From NCBI GenBank assembly GCA_963729275.1, contig CAVSNH010000013.1, positions 1,364,001 to 1,428,000 of the forward strand: a stretch of 64,000 nt of DNA. The letters run 5' to 3'. Shown in pieces: positions 33,840 through 42,437 of this stretch. Source of the DNA: CAVSNH01 sp963729275. Its GTDB lineage: Bacteria > Actinomycetota > Acidimicrobiia > Acidimicrobiales > RAAP-2. Made by a program: the position numbers and the translations under genes. Position 1 is the stretch's first letter. Each line of letters opens with the position of its first letter. Below the pieces are notes generated by a model. It had not been told where the DNA came from, did no database searches, and saw only the letters and a program-made list of their open reading frames with translations.

Positions 33840-34709
33840 GTGCAGACATCAGAAGTTGAGCGTGCGCTGCCTGTGGCCATGTCGATTGCCTCGGCGCTTG
33901 ACCTGACAGCCGACGAAGCGATCGTTCTCAACGATTCGAACAGGCTAGCTCTACGCCTGCTGCCGTGCGACGTCCTTGCCCGAGTCGCACCTAGCGGCCA
34001 TCACGTCGCACAGTTCGAAGTCGAGGTTGCTCAACGGCTCGCCGAAACCGAGAGCCCCGTGGCTGCTCTTGATCCTCGAGTGGAGCCGCTCGTCTACGAG
34101 CGTGAAGGCTTTGTAGTCACGCTGTGGACCTATTACGAACCTGTGACGCCTCGAGAGGTTTCACCAGACGACTACGCGAATGCGCTTGAGCGGCTGCATG
34201 CCAGCATGCGGAAGCTCGATGTCACGACGCCGCACTTCACGGATCGAGTCGCAGAGGCTCAACAGCTGGTTGCGAGGCGCGACCACACTCCGGCGCTCGC
34301 CGACGCCGACCGGGAGCTTCTCGGGAACACGTTACGAAGCGTGAGACGAGCTATCGGCGATCGCGGCGCCCCCGAGCAGCTGCTGCACGGCGAGCCGCAC
34401 CCCGGCAACGTGCTCAGCACGAAGAACGGGCCGCTCTTCATCGACCTTGAGACGTGTTGCCGTGGGCCTGTCGAATTCGACCTCGCCCATGTGCCCGAAG
34501 AGGTCAGCGAGCGTTATCCGGACGCGGACCAAGAACTCCTCGGCGAGTGCCGGATCCTCGTCCTTGCGATGGTCGCGGCGTGGCGCTGGAGCCTGGGCGA
34601 CCAATTCCCGAACGGGCAACGAGCAGCCCGACAATTGGTCAGCGCCCTACGTGAGGGTCCACCCTGGCCGGCGCTCGACGTCGTGATGGGCCGACGAGGT
34701 GGCCCGTAG
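33840..34709 (+). CDS. Aminoglycoside phosphotransferase/choline kinase-family protein
   Basis: 289 residues from a GTG at 33840. The APH catalytic loop is LLHGEPHPGN, in which Glu replaces the usual Asp (HGDxxxxN), followed by FIDLETCCRGPVEFDLAHV, the metal-binding DxE/D region. The family phosphorylates small molecules such as aminoglycosides, choline or homoserine. The Asp-to-Glu change at the catalytic base is unusual. Substrate unknown. Confidence 0.82.
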   Translation: MQTSEVERALPVAMSIASALDLTADEAIVLNDSNRLALRLLPCDVLARVAPSGHHVAQFEVEVAQRLAETESPVAALDPRVEPLVYEREGFVVTLWTYYEPVTPREVSPDDYANALERLHASMRKLDVTTPHFTDRVAEAQQLVARRDHTPALADADRELLGNTLRSVRRAIGDRGAPEQLLHGEPHPGNVLSTKNGPLFIDLETCCRGPVEFDLAHVPEEVSERYPDADQELLGECRILVLAMVAAWRWSLGDQFPNGQRAARQLVSALREGPPWPALDVVMGRRGGP

Positions 34710-35093
34710 CGCAGAGCCATCACCGGTCTCGGGGCTCTGGAGAGAATCACCCGGGCCCGACGCCGCTTGGAGGTCGTACACGAGGTCGGTGTCCCGATGC
34801 TCCTCGATATACGCCGTCACCGCGGCTGTCGACGGTCGAGCTCCGCCCGACGGAAGCGCCGTCGGAGTCAAGATGATCTGCCACTTACCGTCGCAGTGGA
34901 GCGCACCATCCGAGATGGGCAAGGGCGGGCTCGCTCTGCCCGGACAGTTCGGTGACGACGTCCTCGTAGATCCGCGGACCACAGACCGACACCTCAATGG
35001 CGCCAGCACTTGCGCCTCGGCCTGCGCCTAAGTATGAAATCGCCCGGCGACGCTCTTAGCCTCGTTCCGAGCAAGTGAGAAAGGTGGGACCAG
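34710..35093. other. Intergenic region with a weak minus-strand ORF
   Basis: A 120-codon minus-strand frame (34647-35009) holds a plausible stretch (CDGKWQIILTPTALPSGG, AAVTAYIEEHRDTDLVYDLQ) but runs into the phosphotransferase gene and matches no family I know. It could be a small real gene or a remnant; evidence is too weak for a CDS call. Confidence 0.3.
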
Positions 35094-36113
35094 GTGGATA
35101 TTCCGTTGCCGTTTCACGAGATGACCACCACCTCGGTGGTGTCCACCGGCCACCTTCCCACACTGGAAGTGGTCGAGTCGCTGCTGGTCGAGGTCTACGA
35201 CCGGTACCGTTCGGTGGACGAGGGTGCCCTGGCCGATTACATCCCGGCGCTGGCCAACGTCGATCCGAAGCTCTTCGGGGTCAGCATCTTCGGGGTCGAG
35301 GGAAGGGGCGCGTCGGTCGGCGCCGCCGCCCATCTCTTCTCACTGCAGAGCATTTCCAAGGCGTTTGTCTTCGCTTTGGTGTGCGATGCCGTGGGTCACG
35401 AGGAGGCACGTCGAAAGCTCGGAGTCAATGCCACCGGACTGGCCTTCAATTCGGTCATGGCCATCGAATTGAACAAGGAGCGCACCATGAATCCCCTTGT
35501 CAACGCCGGAGCCCTGGCCACCACCAGCTTGGTGCCAGGCGACACCAAGGAGGAGAAGTGGGAGTTGATCCACGAGGGGCTCTCGCGGTTTGCCGGCCGT
35601 CCGCTCGACCTCGATGTGGACCTCTACGCCTCAGAATCCGAGACCAATCGGCGGAACCAGGGCATCGCACACCTCTTGGAGAGCTACGGGCGGCTGTACG
35701 CGGACCCTGACGAGACGACGGATATCTACACCCGTCAGGGCTCGCTTCTTGTGAGCGCCTCCGACCTGGCGGTGATGGGCGCCACGCTGGCCGGAGGAGG
35801 CGTCAATCCTCTTACCGGTGACAAGGTCATCGAAGCCTTCAACTGCAAGCATGTTCTTGCTGCGATGGCGACCGCGGGCCTCTATGAGCATTCTGGCGAC
35901 TGGCTGTACCAAGTGGGTCTGCCGGGGAAGAGCGGAGTTGGGGGCGGGATCGTGACCATCTCTCCCGGCAAGGGAGGGCTGGGGACTTTCTCACCACTTC
36001 TCGACGACGCCGGTAACAGCGTCCGCGGACAGCTGGCGACCCGATATGTGTCGGAGAAGCTCGGGCTCAACATCTTTGCCTCCAAGCCGGTGGCAGCCGT
36101 CTCCCTGCACTAG
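35094..36113 (+). CDS. glsA: Glutaminase A
   Basis: 339 residues. The serine-dependent glutaminase fold is clear: the nucleophile SxxK in LQSISKAFVF, then LNKERTMNPLVNAGALATTS, the ESETNRRNQ region, GVNPLTGDKV, and the late GLPGKSGVGGGI motif. It hydrolyses glutamine to glutamate and ammonia. Start is GTG 35094 or ATG 35121. Only ~35 kb from the glnA remnant in this window, but no regulatory link is visible. Confidence 0.94.
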   Translation: MDIPLPFHEMTTTSVVSTGHLPTLEVVESLLVEVYDRYRSVDEGALADYIPALANVDPKLFGVSIFGVEGRGASVGAAAHLFSLQSISKAFVFALVCDAVGHEEARRKLGVNATGLAFNSVMAIELNKERTMNPLVNAGALATTSLVPGDTKEEKWELIHEGLSRFAGRPLDLDVDLYASESETNRRNQGIAHLLESYGRLYADPDETTDIYTRQGSLLVSASDLAVMGATLAGGGVNPLTGDKVIEAFNCKHVLAAMATAGLYEHSGDWLYQVGLPGKSGVGGGIVTISPGKGGLGTFSPLLDDAGNSVRGQLATRYVSEKLGLNIFASKPVAAVSLH

Positions 36114-36239
36114 TTCGCGCCGCCGGAAAGGCCCCCTCCAGTCCCGGGAACAAACGAGGGCTCCCTGGCGCTGTCTGGCAGTGGGGGGAGTTCGATGCTT
36201 CAGGGCCTACCAACGGCACAACCAGAGAGGTGGTTCGTC

Positions 36240-36842
36240 ATGAGGATTGCGGTAATTGGGACGGGCAACATCGGGGGCACCATCGGCCGGGCGTGTGCCA
36301 GGCATGGGCACACGGTGGTGTTCGGCTCCCGTAAACCGCGTAGCGATGATGCCGCCGGCGACTCGGGAGCCACGGTCGCCGATGTTCCCGGGGCGCTCCT
36401 CGACGCCGAGGTGGTTGTCCTAGCCCTCCCGGGGTCAGCAGTGGCGGAGCTCGTCCGGGAGCATGCCGACTCCATCGGCGACATATTGGTGGTCGACGCC
36501 GCCAACAACTTCGGTGGAGACGGCCCGGCAAATAGCTACGACGCCATCATCGCTACCGTACCGGACGCCCGTTACGCCCGGGCCTTCAATAGTCTCGGCT
36601 TCGAGAACTTGGCCGATCCGAACTTCGGTGACACGAACGCAGACATGTTCTTTTCGGCTGGGGAAGCCGATCGCGGAACGGTGGAAGCTCTGATCAAAGC
36701 GGTGGGGCTCCGTCCGGTGTACACCGGTGAGGGCGCTCACGACGTGGTGGACGGGGTAGGGAGCCTGTGGTTCGCCCTGGCCATTGGTCAGAAGCGAGGA
36801 CGGCACCTGGCCTTCAAAGTGCTGGAGGGCTCGGGTTCCTGA
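36240..36842 (+). CDS. NADPH-dependent F420 reductase-type (Fno/ProC-like) NAD(P)-binding protein
   Basis: 200 residues from the ATG at 36240 (GAGAGG upstream). The Rossmann motif is MRIAVIGTGNIGGTIGRACARHGHTVVFGSR, where the basic residues after GS favour NADP. A further stretch, ARAFNSLGFENLADPNFG, is typical of the F420H2:NADP oxidoreductase family, which moves hydride between F420 and NADP. F420 use is common in Actinobacteria. A longer frame opens at 36195. Its function could also be generic oxidoreductase. Confidence 0.78.
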   Translation: MRIAVIGTGNIGGTIGRACARHGHTVVFGSRKPRSDDAAGDSGATVADVPGALLDAEVVVLALPGSAVAELVREHADSIGDILVVDAANNFGGDGPANSYDAIIATVPDARYARAFNSLGFENLADPNFGDTNADMFFSAGEADRGTVEALIKAVGLRPVYTGEGAHDVVDGVGSLWFALAIGQKRGRHLAFKVLEGSGS

Positions 36843-36884
36843 CTGTAGGGAACGCCCTAACTGCGGGCTCGCAAAGACGGGTCT

Positions 36885-38030
36885 TCAGTGTGGCGTAGGC
36901 CAACCGCGATCGAACCACCGTTGAATGCGGCTGGTGCCGAACATCTCTTTGTCGGCGGCGATCTCCTCCGACGGCCCTTCGAGATCGCCAATCGGAGCCT
37001 GTCCGCTTAGGAAAGTGACGCTGACCCGAGCGACCATGTCGCGGCCGAACTCCAAATAGCACGTGCCCCTGCCGTCATAGGTCGCGGGCACCGATCCGGT
37101 TCGCGATCGCGAGATGATCTGGTCGGCGACGACCGCGGCCTGGCCTTCGGCGAACACGCCGGCTTTAGGAGTCCCCACGCTGGCGACATCGCCCACGGCG
37201 TAGACGTCGGGAAAGGAAGTCTCGAGAGTGAGTGGATCCACAGGAACCCAGCCGTCGACACACAGCCCTGACTCTTGTACCACTCGCGGTGCCCGGTGGA
37301 CGGGTACGCCGAGGAAGAGGTCATAGGCCATCTCCGTCTCGTCACCGAGGAGGGCCACCTTTCTGTCGGGCTCGAGACCGACGATCAGCCGTTCGGGACA
37401 CCAGTTGATATTGCGCTCGTCAAAGGCAATGAGCAGGGCCTCCGAGGCGGCAGGCGACGGGGGGATGGGAGCACCGAGCGGCATGACCAGCGAGATGGTC
37501 GAATTCGCCCGCAGGTCGCGCGCCGTGAGGAAGTCATGTAGCAGGAGAGCCGTTTCGCTCGGCGCTGGCGGGCACTTGAACGGCGTGGAGGTCACACCGA
37601 CGATGACCCGGCCACCCCGAAAGTTCGACAAGACCTCACGCAGCCCGAATGCACCGCGCACGGTGTAGAACTCCTGTCCACCTTCGATCAACCCGGGGGT
37701 AGCCGATGGGTCCAGATCTGCTCCGAGGGCGATGACGACGATGTCGGCGTCGAAAGTGCCCGCGTCCGTCTCGATGCGTTTGGCCGCCGGGTCGATGGAG
37801 CGGACGGCGGTCTGGATGAACCGGAGGCCGGGTTTGCCGAGGTCGCGGTACAAGTGGGTGACGTCGGATTCCACCTTCCGACCGAACATGACGTCGAGCT
37901 TCGAGAATCCGAAGATGAAGCCCTCGTTCTTGTCGATGAGAACGACATCGACGTCCTCTCCGAATTCATAGGAGAGCCGTGTCGACAGCTCGAGTCCTCC
38001 GAACCCGGCCCCGAGGATGACCACCCGCAC
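36885..38030 (-). CDS. Sulfide:quinone reductase-like FAD-dependent oxidoreductase
   Basis: 381 residues. An FAD-binding GxGxxG is at the start (VVILGAGFGGLELS); a second domain includes RVIVGVTSTPFKCPPAPSET, whose Cys and the PPAPSE motif occur in SQR-like and FCSD-like flavoproteins; the C-terminal FAD contact is FPDVYAVGDVAS. It may oxidise sulfide or donate electrons to quinone, or be an NDH-2-like reductase. Only one obvious redox Cys pair position is visible. Start is GTG at 38030. Confidence 0.8.
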   Translation of the reverse strand: MRVVILGAGFGGLELSTRLSYEFGEDVDVVLIDKNEGFIFGFSKLDVMFGRKVESDVTHLYRDLGKPGLRFIQTAVRSIDPAAKRIETDAGTFDADIVVIALGADLDPSATPGLIEGGQEFYTVRGAFGLREVLSNFRGGRVIVGVTSTPFKCPPAPSETALLLHDFLTARDLRANSTISLVMPLGAPIPPSPAASEALLIAFDERNINWCPERLIVGLEPDRKVALLGDETEMAYDLFLGVPVHRAPRVVQESGLCVDGWVPVDPLTLETSFPDVYAVGDVASVGTPKAGVFAEGQAAVVADQIISRSRTGSVPATYDGRGTCYLEFGRDMVARVSVTFLSGQAPIGDLEGPSEEIAADKEMFGTSRIQRWFDRGWPTPH

Positions 38031-38171
38031 CTTCCGAAGCTATCCGACGAACGAATCCCACGGCAGGAAGCGGCGCCCGGGTGGGTCTGGGGGTGCTGTC
38101 CGGGCCCGAGTCGAGCCCGGAGCCGGAGCCGAGCCGTGGAGCGGAGAATTGCCATTCCGTACAAATATGAC

Positions 38172-38214
38172 TTGTCAGGTCGATTTTCTAGGCTTAGGAT
38201 GTTCCCGTGGGAAC
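38172..38214 (+). promoter_or_regulatory. Promoter with downstream palindrome
   Basis: TTGTCA at 38172-38177, 17-bp spacer, TAGGAT at 38195-38200, then the perfect palindrome GTTCCC-GT-GGGAAC at 38201-38214. Transcription would start about 38207, which is also the GTG of the next small ORF, suggesting a leaderless message. The palindrome may be an operator. Confidence 0.5.
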
Positions 38215-38401
38215 GCCGTGGCGACTGCGCCGGTCGTCGATCCAACCTTCCCCCCGGGAGGATCGACGCCCCGTCTCGCTGAGCAACTCCGGCGTTTCGT
38301 CACCGTTCCCGCATTTCGCCACGAATAACCCTCCCCGATCGTCGAATCCGAGATCGGAACCCGCCGGAGACGAGCGCTCACACACCGAGTCGGTGACGTG
38401 A
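38207..38401 (+). CDS. Possible 64-residue leaderless ORF
   Basis: GTG at 38207 sits at the expected transcription start of the promoter described. The predicted product (MGTPWRLRRSSIQPSP and onward, Ser/Pro/Arg-rich) has no known family. Its TGA at 38399-38401 overlaps the GTG at 38398 of the next ORF as GTGA, which is the same arrangement as between the next two genes. This is suggestive, not conclusive. Confidence 0.3.
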   Translation: MGTPWRLRRSSIQPSPREDRRPVSLSNSGVSSPFPHFATNNPPRSSNPRSEPAGDERSHTESVT

Positions 38402-38799
38402 GCACTGCTCTGACGGGAGAGTGGGCACCAAGCCGCCGGTCAGACAAGGTGCCGGATCCACCCTCCGGCACCGCCGGGGATGGGGCCGGCGTCGGCAGAG
38501 GCAGACCCGCCAGCCAGCCGACGCCGGTCCCATCGGACACTGCGGCCGAGGACATTTCACCCGGTCGGCGAGGATGGGACGCGCCCGGCCCGTCCTCCGA
38601 CCTCGTGCCCCGCTTCCTCGTCGGCCTTTACGAGGCCGTTCGTGACCTCGGCTCGGCCGGCGCGGCGAGGAACGCCCGCGCCGCGGTGGTAAATCAGCGG
38701 CGTGACGTCGAGGAGTTGATCCGCGTCGAGACGCTCGTTGAGCGCGCTGTCGAGCGCGTCGAGGCCTCCCGATTGAGCACCCAAGATCTATTACGGTGA
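38398..38799 (+). CDS. Hypothetical protein, GTGA-coupled
   Basis: 133 residues. The first ~60 are Gly/Pro/Ser-rich and probably disordered; the rest contains VPRFLVGLYEAVRDLGSAGA and VNQRRDVEELIRVETLVERAV, which look helical. Its stop overlaps the next start (GTGA at 38796-38799), so the pair is translationally coupled. No family recognised. Confidence 0.55.
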   Translation: MSTALTGEWAPSRRSDKVPDPPSGTAGDGAGVGRGRPASQPTPVPSDTAAEDISPGRRGWDAPGPSSDLVPRFLVGLYEAVRDLGSAGAARNARAAVVNQRRDVEELIRVETLVERAVERVEASRLSTQDLLR

Positions 38800-39344
38800 T
38801 AGGCCCCGACAAGGTGCGGCCCGACAAGGTGCGGGTGGCTATCTCGGATGCAACGGAGGCACTGAAGGAGGTGCACGCCGACGTCGAGCGCGCCGTCGGT
38901 TGCACCGTGTTCCCCGAGCTGCAAGAGACCGAATGCGGTTCACTGATCGTCGAGATGAAGTTGGCGGAGCAAGTGGAGCGAGACGGCCGTGACCTGGCGC
39001 GGGCCATCAAACGCTCCAACTCCGACATCGAGCTCCTCAGCTGCTGGAAGGACCGGACGTCGCCGGAACGTTCGGGCTACGTTCCCCTGCACTCTGTTCT
39101 TCCTGCATCGGCCGAGGAATTGCCGGAAGTCGCCCACCGCGCCCTCCACGACGGCGTGCCCACGGCGGCGTGGCCCGGCTCCCGCTTTGTCCGGCCGATC
39201 GGGAGGCTGTCGGCTTGGTTTCTTGCCGTGCCGGTGCAGAGTCCGACCGGCGGCAACGTGGTGGCCCTCAGCCGACGCACCGGTTACTCCTATCGCTTCG
39301 CGGCCACCGACGTGGAGGCCATTCGGAGCGACCTCGCCTCCTGA
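38796..39344 (+). CDS. Hypothetical protein, possible GAF-like sensor
   Basis: 182 residues. A helical N-terminus (VAISDATEALKEVHADVE) is followed by alternating beta-rich segments such as GSLIVEMKLA, SGYVPLHSVLPASAEELPE and SAWFLAVPVQSPTGGNVVAL, which would suit a GAF/PAS-like fold. I cannot name the family. It overlaps the preceding ORF by 4 bp, so the two are a unit; neither carries an obvious enzymatic motif. Confidence 0.55.
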   Translation: MIGPDKVRPDKVRVAISDATEALKEVHADVERAVGCTVFPELQETECGSLIVEMKLAEQVERDGRDLARAIKRSNSDIELLSCWKDRTSPERSGYVPLHSVLPASAEELPEVAHRALHDGVPTAAWPGSRFVRPIGRLSAWFLAVPVQSPTGGNVVALSRRTGYSYRFAATDVEAIRSDLAS

Positions 39345-39733
39345 CGAGGAACTGCGGGCCGCGAGACACCTCCCACTGCCGGACGGGCTCGAACGTGTCG
39401 TGGTCGAGCAGGGCTGAAGGCGGCAACGTGGGCCAGTTCCTCGGGCGGGGCGGCGGCTGTGTCCGTAGGCGCCCGGCAGAAGGTCGGGTCAGGTTCGGGC
39501 GGGCGGTGGTGATGATGGCCGGCCGATCGGTCGGTCGTCGAGTGACCTCGCCTTGTGCCCGACCGTGCGGCCGCAAAATATGATAAATATCATCAAGAAA
39601 CTAGGAAATAGTCGGCCGAGGTTTCCGTCAGATTGAGGGGGACCAGCGCGGGCGGCGCAGTCGGGCGAACCGGCCGACGTGGCCACCGAACGGCGCCATC
39701 GGACGGTCGCCGAGTGGACGGTGAGGTTGTGAA
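39345..39733. other. Intergenic region with AT-rich palindrome
   Basis: This 389-bp gap precedes the TauD-type gene. ATGATA-AA-TATCAT at 39580-39593 is a perfect 14-bp palindrome in an otherwise GC-rich stretch, about 140 bp before the start codon; it may be an operator. No gene is evident. Confidence 0.45.
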
Positions 39734-40660
39734 ATGACGGTGATGGAAGTCAACGCCAAGGTCGATGTAGTGGCGCTCACGCCCCGGATCGGCGCTCAGC
39801 TGGGGCGCATCGATTTGAAGGACGTGAGCAGCGGCGACGTGGGGGCCATCAGGAACGCTTTACACGCCCACCGGGTGGTGTTCTTCCGGGACCAGGACCT
39901 GGAGGCAATCGAGCTCGTGGCGCTGGCTCAGCGGTTCGGCCGGGTCACCCGTGCGCATCCGACCCTGCCGGGCAGCCCGATCGACCCGGCACTGTTCGAC
40001 CTCGACTCGCAGGCTGGATCGGCCGCCAACCACTGGCACACGGACGTGACCTTCGTCGAGCGCCCGCCCGTCTACTCCTTCCTGCGGGCCGAAGTGATCC
40101 CGGAAATCGGGGGCGACACGCTCTGGGCGAGCACTGTCGCTGGCTACAGCGACCTTCGGACCGCGACGAGGGCCATGGCCGACCAGCTTCGAGCGGTGCA
40201 CACGAACGGCCAGGACTACGGGCGGGCCGACGTGGCCCGGGTAACCGGACGGTCACGACCCGAGCAGATCGATCACCTCCGCCAGTTCACCTCGACCGTC
40301 TTCGAGACCGAGCACCCGGTCGTACGGGTTCACCCCGAGACGAAGGAGCCGGCCCTTCTGCTCGGAGGGTTCGCCCAGCGGGTCGTGGGCTACCGGTCAG
40401 CCGAATCGATCGACATCCTCCGGACCCTTCAGGCCGCCGTCACTCGTCCGGAGAACACCGTTCGCTGGCAATGGCGAGAGGGCGACGTGGCTATCTGGGA
40501 CAACCGGGCAACGCAGCACTACGCCATCTACGACTACGGGTCGCGCCACCGGAAGGTCCAGCGAGTGACGACAGCAGGGATCACTCCGGTGGGGCTCGAC
40601 GACCGTCCGAGCGAATCCCTTCAGGGAGACGCGACCGACTACTACGCGGCAACCGCCTGA
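39734..40660 (+). CDS. TauD/TfdA-family Fe(II)/2-oxoglutarate dioxygenase
   Basis: 308 residues. The iron ligands are seen in NHWHTDVTFVERPPVYSFL (HxD) and in WDNRATQHYAIYDYGSRHRK (distal His, and Arg for 2-oxoglutarate). GAQLGRIDLKD is typical near the start. Such enzymes release sulfite from taurine, hydroxylate herbicide or sulfonate/alkylsulfate substrates, or modify secondary metabolites. A regulatory palindrome lies upstream. Substrate unknown. Confidence 0.9.
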   Translation: MTVMEVNAKVDVVALTPRIGAQLGRIDLKDVSSGDVGAIRNALHAHRVVFFRDQDLEAIELVALAQRFGRVTRAHPTLPGSPIDPALFDLDSQAGSAANHWHTDVTFVERPPVYSFLRAEVIPEIGGDTLWASTVAGYSDLRTATRAMADQLRAVHTNGQDYGRADVARVTGRSRPEQIDHLRQFTSTVFETEHPVVRVHPETKEPALLLGGFAQRVVGYRSAESIDILRTLQAAVTRPENTVRWQWREGDVAIWDNRATQHYAIYDYGSRHRKVQRVTTAGITPVGLDDRPSESLQGDATDYYAATA

Positions 40661-41010
40661 ACGGAATCAATCCGGCGATCAACCGTCAGGAGTCGCGAGG
40701 AAAATCGTGTAACAACCGTTCGAGGTGAACCCTCGGCTGCCATATTCCAGCATCTGCTCCGCTGAGCAGCACCGCTGTATTCCCGCTCAAGGGTCTCTAT
40801 GGCGACCCGAAGCGAGACCCACGCATCGCGATCCTCGCCATCTCCACGGCACGCCCGCCACGGGTGACTGCCCACCAGCTCCGTCGGAGGACGGCCAACC
40901 AATTCCGCCGACGGCGCGCCGAAGATCAAGTCCCTGAAGGAAGACGCCCGGCGCTCGCCGGCTGTCCCTTCACAAGAATGCCGCATTGGTCGACTGTGAG
41001 CACTCCCGAT
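40661..41010. other. Intergenic region, nothing recognised
   Basis: 350 bp between the convergent TauD and GH26-like genes. No gene, repeat or strong hairpin was recognised. Confidence 0.5.
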
Positions 41011-42141
41011 TCAATCAGGAGCAGGCGCCTGGTAAAGCGAGGATGCGGCAACCTGTGTGAAGGCGGTGAGCGCCTGAGGCGATGAGTTGAGGGCATACGA
41101 GAAGCCGCGTCCAGGTGCGTCGAAGTACAGCACGGCTCGCACTCTTGGGAATTGCTGCGGGATCTCTTGTTCGAAGGCAGAAGTGATCCAGTCAGCCTTG
41201 GCACTGGGGTTGCCCGGCTCTTCGACCGAACCTGTCTCGGCAATCATCAATGGAAGTGTGCTGACCGCAGTTACCTCTGCGTATGCCTCGGAGAATATTG
41301 ATGTGAATGACTCCCACGGTGTTCCGCGATTGTACCCATCGATGGCGACCCACGAGGCCCAGGCGTCACCCGGAAAGAACATGGCAACATTTGGACTAGC
41401 GGGCTTGGCACCTACGCACCACACAAAGTGCACATTATTGGCACCTTCTTGTTGGAAGATACCGACAATATGCCGCCATGCTGTGATGTACTCCTGGGGA
41501 CTGGTGTTGCCGTTGACTCCGATGCTCCACGGGTAGGTCGGGTCGTTCATCTCGTGCATCAGACGGACATAGACGACCCGACCGAATGCCTTTGCCTCCG
41601 TCGCCCACGTGCGTATGTAGCCGTCGTAACGGCCGGAGGAGAGCACCGCCAGGGAGAAGTTGGGCTGATCGGCGAGCAGGCCGCCCGGCGCCTGGCTTGC
41701 TGTCACCGCCTGCTCGGGCTGCCATGTGATCATCGGCGTGGCCCCGATCGACTCGGCGTAGGCGGCGAACGTCTTGGGGAACGGGACGAAGGAGCCAGAT
41801 GCGGTTTCCCATCCGGCGAAGGTCTGCACGACGGCCAGCCGGCGGTTGATGCTGGACTCGAACTGGCCGACCGCCGACTCCTGGTTGCCGACGGCCGCAG
41901 CCGGCTTTACGTAGATGCCCAGTGCCACGCTGCCTGCTCCGGTGGGACCGGGCAGCTGCGACGCCGTTCCCCCTGCCGTGCTGGGGACCGTTGTGCTTGG
42001 AACCGTGGTGGTCACCTTCGGCTGGCCTCCGGACGCCGCACTGGTCGGGTGGCCACTGTCGCCCAGCTGCCATGCAAGGACGGCGCCGGCCGCCGCCAAC
42101 AGTGCGACCGCACCAGCTAACCAGATCCGTTTCCGGGCCAT
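41011..42141 (-). CDS. Secreted or anchored GH26-like glycoside hydrolase
   Basis: 376 residues. One N-terminal hydrophobic segment (WLAGAVALLAAAGAVLAW) is followed by a Ser/Thr/Pro linker. The barrel carries VRLMHEMNDPTYPWSIG, where the Glu after H fits the family-26 acid/base, and LMIAETGSVEEP, which fits the nucleophile. This suggests beta-mannan or related glucan hydrolysis at the surface. The ATG at 42141 is divergent from the PQQ-propeller gene across a 296-bp gap, so both may share a control region. Confidence 0.78.
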   Translation of the reverse strand: MARKRIWLAGAVALLAAAGAVLAWQLGDSGHPTSAASGGQPKVTTTVPSTTVPSTAGGTASQLPGPTGAGSVALGIYVKPAAAVGNQESAVGQFESSINRRLAVVQTFAGWETASGSFVPFPKTFAAYAESIGATPMITWQPEQAVTASQAPGGLLADQPNFSLAVLSSGRYDGYIRTWATEAKAFGRVVYVRLMHEMNDPTYPWSIGVNGNTSPQEYITAWRHIVGIFQQEGANNVHFVWCVGAKPASPNVAMFFPGDAWASWVAIDGYNRGTPWESFTSIFSEAYAEVTAVSTLPLMIAETGSVEEPGNPSAKADWITSAFEQEIPQQFPRVRAVLYFDAPGRGFSYALNSSPQALTAFTQVAASSLYQAPAPD

Positions 42142-42437
42142 GCCCGCCCTCTTTTCTCATGCCGTCTCGATCGTTCCTCGAACCAATTGAGCATTATTAC
42201 GCCGCAGGCATGATTGGAACGGAGATGGTGGCCGACCATGTATTTCTGTGAATCACTGGTGGACTGACAAGAATCTTTCCATCCCAGTTTTCTCACACAC
42301 ACCTAGTGCGTTGGAATGGCACGTCGAACCGTCAATGTCGGCTATTTACCGGCAGGTGCATCTACCCAATTTTCGTTGTGCCAATCGATCGATCGCAGTA
42401 CCGTGCGAAGAGAAGCTTGTCGACGTGAGGGGCGCCC

